Source: Pseudomonas defluvii (GTDB lineage: Bacteria; Pseudomonadota; Gammaproteobacteria; Pseudomonadales; Pseudomonadaceae). From it: DNA of 64,000 bases. Each line of letters begins with the position of its first letter. The first letter of the stretch is position 1. Made by a program: the position numbers and the translations under genes. This document shows, piece after piece, positions 9,450 through 17,993 of this stretch. The stretch lies in contig NZ_MBPN01000001.1 in assembly GCF_001695625.1 (NCBI RefSeq), positions 1 to 64,000 on the forward strand, in the 5' to 3' direction. The notes under the pieces are model-generated. The model saw only the letters and a program-made list of their open reading frames with translations, did not search any database and was not told the origin of the DNA.

Positions 9450-9989
9450 CTAACCTTCACAACGTTCCGGAACGAAATGCATCCCATCTTCTGTAGGGAA
9501 TGCAGCTCCCCAATACCAGCCGGCCGCGTTGAAGTAGTTGGCCAGGATCAGGAGCCCACGCTGAACCTTGTTGTCTCCCTGCTTCTCCGTATCCCCTTCG
9601 ATGAACATGTCCAGGGCTGTTCCCCACGAGTGGTTCGAGATCCCCGGACCAATTTTTCCCTTGATCCTGGTGTAGCGAGAACAAAGCATGCCGTTGTTCC
9701 TGAGTAAGGGATATAGGTCTGGCACCTCCCGCTCCACCCGCTCGAAGATGGACTTCAACGAATCCAAGGCCGGCAGAAGCCCTGTTGCCCTAAACGGCCC
9801 AACCTTCCGTGAAGCAACCCTCTTCTGGAATTCTGGGTCATTCGGGCTCATGCATTTCCCCTTGGGGTCATACTTCCCATCGAGGACGGGATGTCCGAAG
9901 TATTTGAGCATGTCCGAGTTTTTCGCGGAGACCAGCCCAATGTTGTAGGTGCCAGGCTTGTGGAGATCGATAAGGTCGGAGTATTTCAT
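9450..9989 (-). CDS. M15-family zinc peptidase (D-Ala-D-Ala carboxypeptidase-like)
   Basis: 179 residues. The zinc ligands of the M15/VanY-like fold are present: H120 and D127 in SNHSWGTALDMF (HxxGxAxD) and H171 in EDGMHF, with E167 or D168 as likely general base. No signal peptide is seen, so export by holin, pilus or another route, or a cytoplasmic role, is open. Peptidases of this fold cleave peptidoglycan stem peptides; phages and conjugative elements use them as endolysins or for local wall opening. Start ATG has GAGG about 10 bases upstream. Confidence 0.85.
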   Translation of the reverse strand: MKYSDLIDLHKPGTYNIGLVSAKNSDMLKYFGHPVLDGKYDPKGKCMSPNDPEFQKRVASRKVGPFRATGLLPALDSLKSIFERVEREVPDLYPLLRNNGMLCSRYTRIKGKIGPGISNHSWGTALDMFIEGDTEKQGDNKVQRGLLILANYFNAAGWYWGAAFPTEDGMHFVPERCEG

Positions 9990-10137
9990 CGGCGTTCATC
10001 CTCTGTGGTCTGGTTGTGCAAGCCGCTGATGCAAAAAGCCTGAAAACTGCGCGCAGCGGACTGCCGAGACCACCTGACGGAAGCTCGCCAGCTGCTCAAG
10101 GGGAACTTACCCCTTTGAGTTGAAACATAGCTTTCGC

Positions 10138-12558
10138 CTAGCGTTTGTCGACTATGACGTTGCTCAACGCAGGCGACACCGCAATTGCGGATTCTGGTGC
10201 GCTGGAGTCGACAGTGGGGACCAGCCAGTAGCAACGGGTCCGTGCCCTGGTGATGCCTGTGTGCACCAAGCGTTGAATCTCTTGATCCAGTAGCGTGTCG
10301 TAGTGGTTCGTTCCGCTTTCGGCCCACCTCCCCGCCAGGCTGAAGAGTTGATTGCGAAAGTCAGATCGAGGTCGAGTGGTAAAGTTACCCGCGAGGATGA
10401 CCGTTTCTGCCACCGCGGGGCGAGCACGTTGGAAAGGTCGGATCTTGATCTTGCCCTTATCTCTCGGTCCATCGATCTGGCCCACCAAGTTAGCCACTGC
10501 AGTTTCTGCCATCTGGTAAGACGCAATTGAGTCCACCAAGACCAACACATCCCCTCCTTCTTCTACGGCCTCCTGCAGTAGCCGGCTGAAGACATGAGAG
10601 TCGAAGCTATGAATTTCCACAGGTGGCTGCTTGGTTGGAGCGATTAGGGCAGTTGACTGCCTTCCGACGTCCACCTGATTCCGCACCACGCTAAACGCTG
10701 CATCGATGAGGTGCTGGTGCCCTCTGAAGCCATCCTGGAGGATTACGCGCGTAGGGTTTGAAACCCTGAATTCAGTGTCGAAATGGCGAAGCCCTTGGCT
10801 TGAGCTCCCCTGGGTTGCGAACGAAGCCTGGACGGGATCGCCGGCGAGAGTGAATGTTGAGGGCAGATGATCGGTTTCTCGGCGCGAGATCGCTCGACGT
10901 TTGAACTCCGAAAGAATGCCCCGTAGGAAGTCTGCAGTGGGCGCACTCGTATCCTGTGCATCGTCAAGCAGGAGATGTCTGAATCGGTTCAATGCGGCCG
11001 CAGGAAGCCGCTTCAAGTTCGCCCCATGCCGCTCAGAAAAAAGGTCCAGGATTCGATTGATTGTCATTAGGGGTGGGTCGTTCGCGAGCAGGTCGCCTTC
11101 AAAACCCAACCAGAAGTGCCCAAGACCTTCGAAGAACAGCGCATCCGGGTCGTTCTGAAGGAAGTTGAGTTTGCCTACGGCCTGGGGGACACCCATCCCG
11201 AGGTTCTCCACCAGCGTTGCTACCTGGTAGAACGCTTCCACCAGTGGAACATGCGCTGGTTCGCCGCGGAGTCTGTATCCGAAGTCGGGGGCAGTAGTAG
11301 GCAAGGCTTTTAGCGTCGCAACCATCTGCTTGGCGTCCTGATAGCTGTCTAGATGGATCACGGGCTTGTCGAGGTAGGCCTGGAGTAGGGTTTTCTTGAT
11401 CTCACACTCCTTGTATACCTCGAGTTTGATTCCCGGCCCACGGGTCAGATAACGGTCCTCGGTGCGATCGAAACCAAGCAGAACAAAAGCATCTAGCCGC
11501 GGGACGAAGCCATGAAGACTGAATTCGCAGCCGCGTACCACCACCTTGTGACGGCCGGGCTTTATCCCGTCCAAGGGCCAAGCACCAGCTCCCTTCCATA
11601 ACGACTCGACTTTCTCGCAAAGGTCTTGATCGTGCTGGCTCAACTTCCACCCTATCGCTGCACGCTTAACCACGTCGGGGTGATCAACTTCTAACGGCTC
11701 CAAGAGCATGGACTGGCGAAACAACCCCACAACCAGTTCGGCGTATCGGGGATTACTGCGATAGAGCTTGCTATGCGTGGTCCGAAGGAGAGAGGTCTGG
11801 ACCGATGACAGCCTGGTGTCGAATGGCCTGATTTCGAAGACATCGGAATTTACCCTCACTTCGAATGGCCGTACGTTCTCCCAACCTACAAGGGAGTTCA
11901 CAAGTTCCAGGGCTGCAGCTGCTGGAGTAGTGATGCATCCCTGAATATCTGCTTCCGAGCATTCGATGCTCCATCGCCGAAATAGCCAATGGAGTCGTTT
12001 AGCGAATTCCTCTTTCACATCTTTGCAATCCACAACAACCCTGATCGAGGAAAGTGGCTGCATCAGGTACTTGTGCAGATAGAGCGCCCGCATCGCCAAG
12101 GTGAACGATTTCCCGGTACCGCCCTGGCCGGACACCAACAGAGCTCGTGAACTGGTAGCGATGGCTTTCCACTGCCCGGGTGTCGGCTGCAGATCCGCGG
12201 GCAGGAGAGATGCAGCATCTCGCTGCATTGTTTCCAAAAGTCCTATGGAAACGACCAGCCTGTCGTCATCTATGAGTACCTGGTCAATTCGAGGAGCAGT
12301 AATGGAACGCTCTCTTAGGTCGCGAATCTCAAGCGGTCCGGTGGTAGTGCTCTCTGCGTGGGATTCGCTTTGGGATTTGGCTTTCTGTTCACTGCCATAC
12401 GCTTCACCTGCTCGATAGCCCTCATCCCAAGAGGAGTCGTGTCGAGCGCTGAGCAGGTCCATGCCAAGAGCCAGCACCCCACCCAGTGTCTTTTTCCATC
12501 CGGGCAATGCGTCGACCGGTGTGAGATCGTCTGTGTTGTGTGAATACTGGGACGGCAA
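10138..12558 (-). CDS. UvrD/Rep-like superfamily 1 helicase
   Basis: 806 residues from a TTG at 12558 with GAGG 8 bases upstream. Residues 1-120 are atypical (Gly-rich helix, then a Ser/Glu/Lys-rich linker). Walker A is GQGGTGKS (144-151). Walker B is LLLDDAQDTS (about 533, with DDAQ rather than DEAQ), followed by FTLAGDPVQASF. A C-terminal motif VI is VHTGITRARTRCYWLV. It probably unwinds or translocates on DNA; the substrate is unknown. It stands alone between the M15 peptidase and a divergent Crp-type regulator. Confidence 0.8.
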   Translation of the reverse strand: MPSQYSHNTDDLTPVDALPGWKKTLGGVLALGMDLLSARHDSSWDEGYRAGEAYGSEQKAKSQSESHAESTTTGPLEIRDLRERSITAPRIDQVLIDDDRLVVSIGLLETMQRDAASLLPADLQPTPGQWKAIATSSRALLVSGQGGTGKSFTLAMRALYLHKYLMQPLSSIRVVVDCKDVKEEFAKRLHWLFRRWSIECSEADIQGCITTPAAAALELVNSLVGWENVRPFEVRVNSDVFEIRPFDTRLSSVQTSLLRTTHSKLYRSNPRYAELVVGLFRQSMLLEPLEVDHPDVVKRAAIGWKLSQHDQDLCEKVESLWKGAGAWPLDGIKPGRHKVVVRGCEFSLHGFVPRLDAFVLLGFDRTEDRYLTRGPGIKLEVYKECEIKKTLLQAYLDKPVIHLDSYQDAKQMVATLKALPTTAPDFGYRLRGEPAHVPLVEAFYQVATLVENLGMGVPQAVGKLNFLQNDPDALFFEGLGHFWLGFEGDLLANDPPLMTINRILDLFSERHGANLKRLPAAALNRFRHLLLDDAQDTSAPTADFLRGILSEFKRRAISRRETDHLPSTFTLAGDPVQASFATQGSSSQGLRHFDTEFRVSNPTRVILQDGFRGHQHLIDAAFSVVRNQVDVGRQSTALIAPTKQPPVEIHSFDSHVFSRLLQEAVEEGGDVLVLVDSIASYQMAETAVANLVGQIDGPRDKGKIKIRPFQRARPAVAETVILAGNFTTRPRSDFRNQLFSLAGRWAESGTNHYDTLLDQEIQRLVHTGITRARTRCYWLVPTVDSSAPESAIAVSPALSNVIVDKR

Positions 12559-12758
12559 GGGATCATCCTCGAAGCTGTAGTGCTAATCGCCCAATAGGCG
12601 GGTCGAGAAAATGGTGCCGTTCCAACTTGATGGACTCCACTCAAACCGACCTGGTGAAATCCTGAATGTGAGGCCGGAATTACAGAGGACCGACTTGGCT
12701 AACGCTTCCCATTGAAGGGCTCTATCGTGTGTGTCTGATTGAGCCAACGGAGACGGAC
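12559..12758. promoter_or_regulatory. Divergent intergenic region, helicase / Crp-like regulator
   Basis: 200 bases separate the starts of the UvrD-like gene (minus) and the Crp-like gene (plus), so promoters for both should lie here. I see ribosome-binding sites on both sides but no convincing -35/-10 pair or Crp-type palindrome. Confidence 0.4.
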
Positions 12759-13385
12759 ATGTTGTCCACCCCCTCGTCCCTGAACAGCCATGCTCGACTC
12801 TTTGTGTCGAAGTCGCAGTCTCGAAGCTTCAAGGCTAAGTCCTATATCCTCCAACCCGGCCACCCCGAAGCGGGTTCTCACCTTTTGGTCAAAGGCAGTG
12901 CGCAATTGGTGATCGAGAACGATGGCCGCGAGATGATTTTGGGACTACTCAAACCAGGCGACTACTTTGGTGACCTGCCTTTCCCGGTTGTGGTTGATGG
13001 CCATCTAGTGAGCGTACAGGCCCGCTCACAATGCCAAGTCGCCTTCATGTCCGGTGCCGATTTCCAGCAGATGGTCCTCACTACACCTGAGATGCTGATG
13101 GACGTTTGTAGTCAGCTGAATGAGAGGCTGAGCGCGGCAACTCGAAAAGTGGGGGATCTTGCTTTCCTCGATATAACCGGCCGCATCGTGAGCGTGATCC
13201 AAGACCTGGTGCATGCGAGCTTTGCAGTAAAGGCCAGCGAGGGGACTGTCATTCCAATCACCCGACAGGATCTCGGTCGGTTGGCGAGCTGCTCTCGTGA
13301 AACGGCGGGGCGAGTGCTGAAGCTGCTCGAGGAACAGGGCCTGATCATCTGCTCAGGCCGCAATATCACTGTGCTGAAGGCATAA
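12759..13385 (+). CDS. Crp/Fnr-family transcription regulator
   Basis: 208 residues from the ATG at 12759, with GGAG 6 bases upstream. Residues about 20-130 form a cyclic-nucleotide-binding jelly roll (SHLLVKGSAQLVI, LLKPGDYFGDLPF). Residues about 160-205 form the Crp-type winged helix with recognition segment ITRQDLGRLASCSRETAGRVLKLL and a wing ending in the last residues. There is no CxxC/Cys cluster of Fnr type. It probably senses a small ligand or acts as an apo-regulator of neighbouring accessory genes; the target is not shown. Confidence 0.9.
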   Translation: MLSTPSSLNSHARLFVSKSQSRSFKAKSYILQPGHPEAGSHLLVKGSAQLVIENDGREMILGLLKPGDYFGDLPFPVVVDGHLVSVQARSQCQVAFMSGADFQQMVLTTPEMLMDVCSQLNERLSAATRKVGDLAFLDITGRIVSVIQDLVHASFAVKASEGTVIPITRQDLGRLASCSRETAGRVLKLLEEQGLIICSGRNITVLKA

Positions 13386-13429
13386 GCCCACACCTGTGGA
13401 TCAGGGCAGGATTACCTTCGATGCGCCGC

Positions 13430-13636
13430 TCAGGTGATACGGCCCGATTGGATGGCGGAGAAGAGATCATTGCGATATTGGTCCGTCTCGATCACTTCAT
13501 CTTGGCCAGTCCGGCGCAATTCCCACTGGCCCCGCTCCTGAACCCAGTTAAGGGTAAACCGGTGCTGATCGTTGAAGCGAACCTGAATGCTTCCATCAGG
13601 TTGCTCGTGGTCACTCCAAGGGGCAAGCATGGGCAT
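13430..13636 (-). CDS. Small protein, unknown (68 aa)
   Basis: From the ATG at 13636, with AGGAG 7 bases upstream; protein begins MPMLAPWSDHEQPDG. It reads as an antiparallel-sheet protein (IQVRFNDQHRFTLNWVQ) with a C-terminal helix, 68 residues, no Cys, no signal peptide. It is convergent with the Crp-like gene and downstream of the nuclease gene. Function not recognised. Confidence 0.55.
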   Translation of the reverse strand: MPMLAPWSDHEQPDGSIQVRFNDQHRFTLNWVQERGQWELRRTGQDEVIETDQYRNDLFSAIQSGRIT

Positions 13637-13765
13637 GTTTTGGCTCCTGTTCGGTCCGGAAAAAAGGGCAGCTTCCGCTGCCCAAGTCATTTTGATGTCC
13701 CTGGCTACCATCCCTTGGATTCGCTTGTGGCACCATGCCCATTCGCGAACTTCAGGGCATCAGCA

Positions 13766-14875
13766 TCAGCGGCAGTTCCCAGCCAACCGGTAACCTGCGG
13801 CTTCTGCTTCCTGGGGACGGCTGAACTCGACTCGGTTTTTAGGCGACACTTTGTCGTAGCTTGGGCAGCCAGGCAGGTGGAAGATGTGGGAATTTGCATT
13901 CCCTCGGACAGCGCCGGCACCAGCGCTGACGTTGGAGGCGATAGTTGCAGATCCCTTCTGAGATTGGGCTGCGAATATCTGCTTCGTTGCATCCCCCGCT
14001 ACTCGGTTCCTAGCAGCTTCCGGTCGCACCATCACAACTCCCTGGGGAAGCTTCGCGTTGCCGAGTGTGACGAACACAGGTGCGTGATCGCTCACGTGCT
14101 TTCGGCTTTTCTCATTGCTCCAACCGATCATTCGGGGGTAGTCCATAATCCCTGCAGCTGTCAGCTTCAGGTGGAGCTTCCTGGAAATCCAAATATTGTC
14201 GTACAAGCTGGAGTAGAGTCCATCGCGCGCGGAAAGCGTCGTTGCCCCCTTTGTGATTAGGGGGGCTGCGTGCTGCGATAGTCCGGAGAATGCTTCATCG
14301 TTGGGAGGCGTATTGAAATCACCTACCAGCATCAGTGGTGTGTCTGGATAGATGCTTTCCAGCCAGGTCCAGTAGCTCTCGAGTTCACGAATCTCCGGCT
14401 CACGGTCTTGTGGGCCTTTCCCGTAGAGCACATGGATGCTGGCTACGGCAAAAATGGCCCCGTCTCTTTTCGACTTGAATCGGGCAGAAAATGGCTCCCG
14501 AATGAATCGATCTTTGCGATCCATGTAGACCACCGCGCCGTCTTCATAGGCCACCGCACTGTCTCGCATCAGGAAACCGTACAGCTCTTTGTAAGAGCGA
14601 GAGCCAACCGCATGGCTGGCCAGTGACGACCACTGCTCCCCAGTTCGTTTCTCGAGTTCGACCTCCAATCTCGAAAGCCCCTCCTCGTTCATGACCTCTT
14701 GGACGGCGACCAGGTCTGCCTTTCCTGCTACCTCGGCGAGAGCCGGGAAGCTCTTTTCTCCACCTTGTCCCAACCTCATGGTGTTCCAGGACATGAGGGT
14801 CAGATCAGCTGCCGAGGACAGCGAACTGGCCAGAACCGCGGCGGCCACAAGCGCGCCTCTGAAAAATCCTTTCAA
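13766..14875 (-). CDS. Secreted endonuclease/exonuclease/phosphatase-family nuclease with C-terminal Cys domain
   Basis: 369 residues. A Sec signal peptide is clear (residues 1-22, cleavage after SSLSSA). The EEP (DNase I-like) fold follows: SWNTMRLG, VQEVMNEE (metal-binding Glu), IHVLYG, GDFNTPPND and the catalytic SDHAPVF. After a Ser/Ala linker, the last ~45 residues (NSHIFHLPGCPSYDKVSP to AGNCR) resemble Ada-type metal-binding modules found at the end of secreted nucleases. Probably an extracellular or periplasmic DNase. The neighbouring gene also encodes an exported hydrolase. Confidence 0.85.
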   Translation of the reverse strand: MKGFFRGALVAAAVLASSLSSAADLTLMSWNTMRLGQGGEKSFPALAEVAGKADLVAVQEVMNEEGLSRLEVELEKRTGEQWSSLASHAVGSRSYKELYGFLMRDSAVAYEDGAVVYMDRKDRFIREPFSARFKSKRDGAIFAVASIHVLYGKGPQDREPEIRELESYWTWLESIYPDTPLMLVGDFNTPPNDEAFSGLSQHAAPLITKGATTLSARDGLYSSLYDNIWISRKLHLKLTAAGIMDYPRMIGWSNEKSRKHVSDHAPVFVTLGNAKLPQGVVMVRPEAARNRVAGDATKQIFAAQSQKGSATIASNVSAGAGAVRGNANSHIFHLPGCPSYDKVSPKNRVEFSRPQEAEAAGYRLAGNCR

Positions 14876-14899
14876 CCGTTTACTCCTTCTGTAGGGACG

Positions 14900-15538
14900 T
14901 CAACGTACACGGAGGTCAAGGAGTGCCCCCTGAGTCGCGCCATGGTTTGTTTGCTGATCGAGATGGGAGTCATACTCCCCGAGTTTCTTGATGAGCGCCT
15001 GTCCGGCCTGGCTCACGACAACGCTTAACCTTTCGCACGGCAGTTCCGTGCGTACTCCGCTCAACCGTGAAAGGAGTGTCTGGGCAGTACGCTTTCCATT
15101 TGCGGCATGAAGTAACTCGTGAGCGCGAAGCGCGATGTAGAACCTGTTCCACTCTCGAGTTACGCCCGGCGAACGCGGAACATCGTCCCGTAATGCGGGT
15201 AGGGAAATCGTGATATTGACGGTGACACGGGGGTTGGAGATCGCGCACCCACCGCTGGCGAGCGGGACGTAGTCATAGCTAGAATCCAAGTTCCAAACCG
15301 TAGCCCCAGCGAAGAAAGTGTCACCATTCCTGGTCGGGGCGTTCTCACTGATGGACGCCTGGATTTCCTGGACACTCCTCCCCGTCACCCAGTAGTGCTC
15401 GACTTTGAAGTTGACCACGGGTTCGCCGGTGGGGTCAGCCAGTACGGTTGCAGGGGCTAGGCCCACCGCCATTACCAGTAGCATGGCTGAGGGCGCCCTG
15501 CGGAAGCTATCAAACTCCGCCATAGGTGAGGGTGACAC
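14900..15538 (-). CDS. DUF922-type exported zinc metalloprotease
   Basis: 212 residues; a hydrophobic segment after a short charged leader (about residues 18-34, ending ATVLA) reads as a signal peptide. The HELLH motif at residues 140-144 is the zinc site; the surrounding FYIALRAHELLHAANG is typical of DUF922 (predicted secreted Zn-dependent proteases). The start lies inside the 3' end of the upstream Sel1-repeat gene (29-base overlap), so they are coupled. Substrate unknown. Confidence 0.75.
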   Translation of the reverse strand: MSPSPMAEFDSFRRAPSAMLLVMAVGLAPATVLADPTGEPVVNFKVEHYWVTGRSVQEIQASISENAPTRNGDTFFAGATVWNLDSSYDYVPLASGGCAISNPRVTVNITISLPALRDDVPRSPGVTREWNRFYIALRAHELLHAANGKRTAQTLLSRLSGVRTELPCERLSVVVSQAGQALIKKLGEYDSHLDQQTNHGATQGALLDLRVR

Positions 15539-17177
15539 CCACCTTCTTGGCCTGGTTCTCGATGTCCCGGAGTTCCTGTTTTAGCTTGTGGCGGTTTCCC
15601 AGCTTCTGCCCTTGCATGAAGGTCGCCAGGTTGAACGCGAAATTGAGTGCTTCCTTGTGACCGATCTGCCATGCCTGACGGAGGTATTCGAGAGAGGGCT
15701 GTAGCCTTTCTGCCTTCAGTTCCCGTTCGGCCAGATACACATTTGCGTCCGGATCGCCAAGCTGTGCAGCTTGAGCAAGCAAGGCCCAGGGGTCGATCTC
15801 TTGGATGTTCATCTGCTGGACGAACACGGCAAGGTCCGACATTGCCAGCGGATAACCGGCTTCGGCGGCCGCGCCAAAGCAACGCAATGCCGTAGCTTGT
15901 TCCCCGGAGGACACCGCACCGTGCGCGAGAGCATATGCACTCAAGGGATGCGCGGTATCGATACGTCGATACAGCTGAAGAGCTTTTTCTCGGCTCTCCT
16001 CATGCCCCGTTGCTTCGTATCCTCGTGCCAACGCAATCCCTGCATCCAAAGCACCCTGGTCGAAGGCGTGCTCAAGAGCAGATATGGCAGATTTACGCTT
16101 TTCAGTTTCTTTCGGGAGCGCCTGGCCGAATGAGAGCTTCACCCCTGCCGCCCAGATGAGAAGTTCTTCTCCTCCAGAAGGCATGGCTTTTCGCTTTTCG
16201 TTCCAGAGGTGGCCGAGAATAGCCAGACGATTGGATTCGTCATCATGCGCCAGCAGATGACCAGTTGTTGGCTCAACCGCCATATTGCCGAGGAGCCCTA
16301 TAGGGATGATCCGGTTAAAGGCCACGCCGTTGATTCGCTGGCCGAGTGCCCATGAACTGGCAATGCCGCCCTCAAGACGAAGTAGCGACAGAGCTGCCTT
16401 GACCAGGGCAACCTCGTTGTCAGCGCGCCGCACCTCGGAATCAGTCAGGTGACAGAGAACTGCTCCCCATCCTCCTTCCAGCCCTACGTTTCGGCTTGAA
16501 ATGCCAAAGCGGTTGATCGCTTTGCTCCCCCTTTTCAGACCCTCCCCGAGCGGGACGAGACGGAGGCCTGAGCTGCTCAAGATAATGTTCTGTCCATGAA
16601 GGTCAGTCTCATTGAACACGCAGGCAGCGACGGGCACTGCTTTCTTCTGAAGATGCACTGCGATTTGGAGATAGTTCTGCTCATCGGGAGAATCGACTTC
16701 TGCTGCGGGGTGTACCCAGATCGCCAGATCAATCTCCGGTCGATCCGCAGCCAGGATTTCCTCATTGAGCATTACGCCGCAGTGCGGGAGCCGCAGGGCC
16801 TGAGCCACGGGATACATACTGGTAATGGCTTGCTCGGCCTGGGTTAGGAAAATTTCGACCTCTCCGGGGCGCCCGAGCATCTCGCCGGCAAGGCTCGCCC
16901 AGACCGAATGGTCCAGTCGAATCATGGGATCACGTCCAATGAGAAGAACACGCAAAGGCGTTTTCTCATCCGCAAGCCCGGTCTTCAGAATAACTTCCGC
17001 CACCAGAGCGGCAGGAGCTACGAGAGAGGCGGTATCTCCGACAGTAAGCTTCACCGTGGAAACCACGTTTTCAGCCTTTGTGCGGGCGGTTATCTCTCGT
17101 ATCCATGCTTGGGTGAGGTCGCCCAGGTTCTTACTGGACTGCAACGCTTTTTGAAGAACCACCGAGGAGAGCTCCAT
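15510..17177 (-). CDS. Large protein with C-terminal Sel1/TPR-like repeats
   Basis: 555 residues. The N-terminal ~370 residues have no recognised domain but look like a mixed alpha/beta fold. From about residue 370, Sel1-like helical repeats appear (ALDAGIALARGYEATG, AAEAGYPLAMSDLAVFV, AAQLGDPDANVYLAE, GHKEALNFAFNLA). These mediate protein contacts. No signal peptide. It overlaps the DUF922 gene, and with the Sel1 protein at 18968-19531 it is one of two Sel1 proteins here. Function unknown. Confidence 0.75.
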   Translation of the reverse strand: MELSSVVLQKALQSSKNLGDLTQAWIREITARTKAENVVSTVKLTVGDTASLVAPAALVAEVILKTGLADEKTPLRVLLIGRDPMIRLDHSVWASLAGEMLGRPGEVEIFLTQAEQAITSMYPVAQALRLPHCGVMLNEEILAADRPEIDLAIWVHPAAEVDSPDEQNYLQIAVHLQKKAVPVAACVFNETDLHGQNIILSSSGLRLVPLGEGLKRGSKAINRFGISSRNVGLEGGWGAVLCHLTDSEVRRADNEVALVKAALSLLRLEGGIASSWALGQRINGVAFNRIIPIGLLGNMAVEPTTGHLLAHDDESNRLAILGHLWNEKRKAMPSGGEELLIWAAGVKLSFGQALPKETEKRKSAISALEHAFDQGALDAGIALARGYEATGHEESREKALQLYRRIDTAHPLSAYALAHGAVSSGEQATALRCFGAAAEAGYPLAMSDLAVFVQQMNIQEIDPWALLAQAAQLGDPDANVYLAERELKAERLQPSLEYLRQAWQIGHKEALNFAFNLATFMQGQKLGNRHKLKQELRDIENQAKKVGVTLTYGGV

Positions 17178-17271
17178 TCATCGAATGGAGAGCATGGTAA
17201 CGACTTCGGTGAAGGTTCCAACTGAAAGGACCGTGCGGAGATCCCCCTGGGGGGACAGCGATGTCTAATCC

Positions 17272-17457
17272 TTACTCGGCCAGGGCTCGAACGTCGAAGT
17301 TGTTCGCCGCGTAAGTCATGTTGCAAGACCAGACCTTCTTGCCCTCTGGCCAGATGATGGAATGCCCGTTCGAAGCTGCAGCCAAAAGGCTCGACTCGCG
17401 ACACCGCGCCAAGTACACCCCGTCTTTCAAGGTCTTGAACGTATTCCTCTTTGCCAT
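17272..17457 (-). CDS. Small hypothetical protein (61 aa)
   Basis: Begins MAKRNTFKTLKDGVYLARC, with a GGAGACAGGGA ribosome site just before the ATG. It lies 31 bases after the ASCH-domain gene in the same direction, so it may be co-transcribed. No domain recognised. Confidence 0.45.
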   Translation of the reverse strand: MAKRNTFKTLKDGVYLARCRESSLLAAASNGHSIIWPEGKKVWSCNMTYAANNFDVRALAE

Positions 17458-17488
17458 TCCCTGTCTCCGTGGCGTGCCGATTGATCAA

Positions 17489-17815
17489 CTATCCCTCGTT
17501 ATGAAGCGGGCCAGCAGCCCCAGGGTTCCTGTCTTTCGGTTCGACAGCTACGTTGATCGCAAACACTTCCACACGATGCGGGCCAAAGTGGCGGTGGATG
17601 ATTGTTTCCCTTTGGAACCCTTTCCAAGGCAGTGTCAGCCGGTTTTCGGTATCACCCCGTTTAGGATATCCCCGCGCCAGCTCGATACAGTCGTAGGAGC
17701 GCCCTACCAGCCGCTTTTCCCAGTATGGGGTGACCAGTCTGTATTCCTTGGGCTTGCGGCCAGCCTTGATTTCATCGAAATACTCCCCTTTCAGGTGGAG
17801 GATCAGCTTTCGCAT
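17489..17815 (-). CDS. ASCH-domain protein
   Basis: 108 residues from the ATG at 17815, preceded by AGGA at 8 bases. The N-terminal MRKLILHLKGEYFDEIKAGRK and the following EYR are the hallmark of phage-type ASCH domains (a PUA-like beta barrel binding RNA or modified nucleotides). YDCIELARGYPKR forms the central strand. Such proteins occur on phages and plasmids as RNA-binding or nucleotide-processing factors; a specific role here is not visible. Divergent from the tus-like gene. Confidence 0.75.
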   Translation of the reverse strand: MRKLILHLKGEYFDEIKAGRKPKEYRLVTPYWEKRLVGRSYDCIELARGYPKRGDTENRLTLPWKGFQRETIIHRHFGPHRVEVFAINVAVEPKDRNPGAAGPLHNEG

Positions 17816-17993
17816 GGACGTATTCCTAGCTCTAGTGCCTGCTGGATGATGGATTTCTTCATTCCCCTCAAAATAACGCTTGGTCCTCCATTTCCCACCT
17901 GGTTCCCGCAAGCTTTGACACTACGGAGATAGCCACGATGCCTTCATTTCCCTTTCTCGGCCGTTAAAGTGTCGATATCAAACTAAACGGTGT

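Noticed and set aside
13421..14260. 279-residue plus-strand frame opposite the EEP nuclease
   Set aside because: Antisense to the nuclease and the 68-aa gene, both of which have signals and motifs; no ribosome site.
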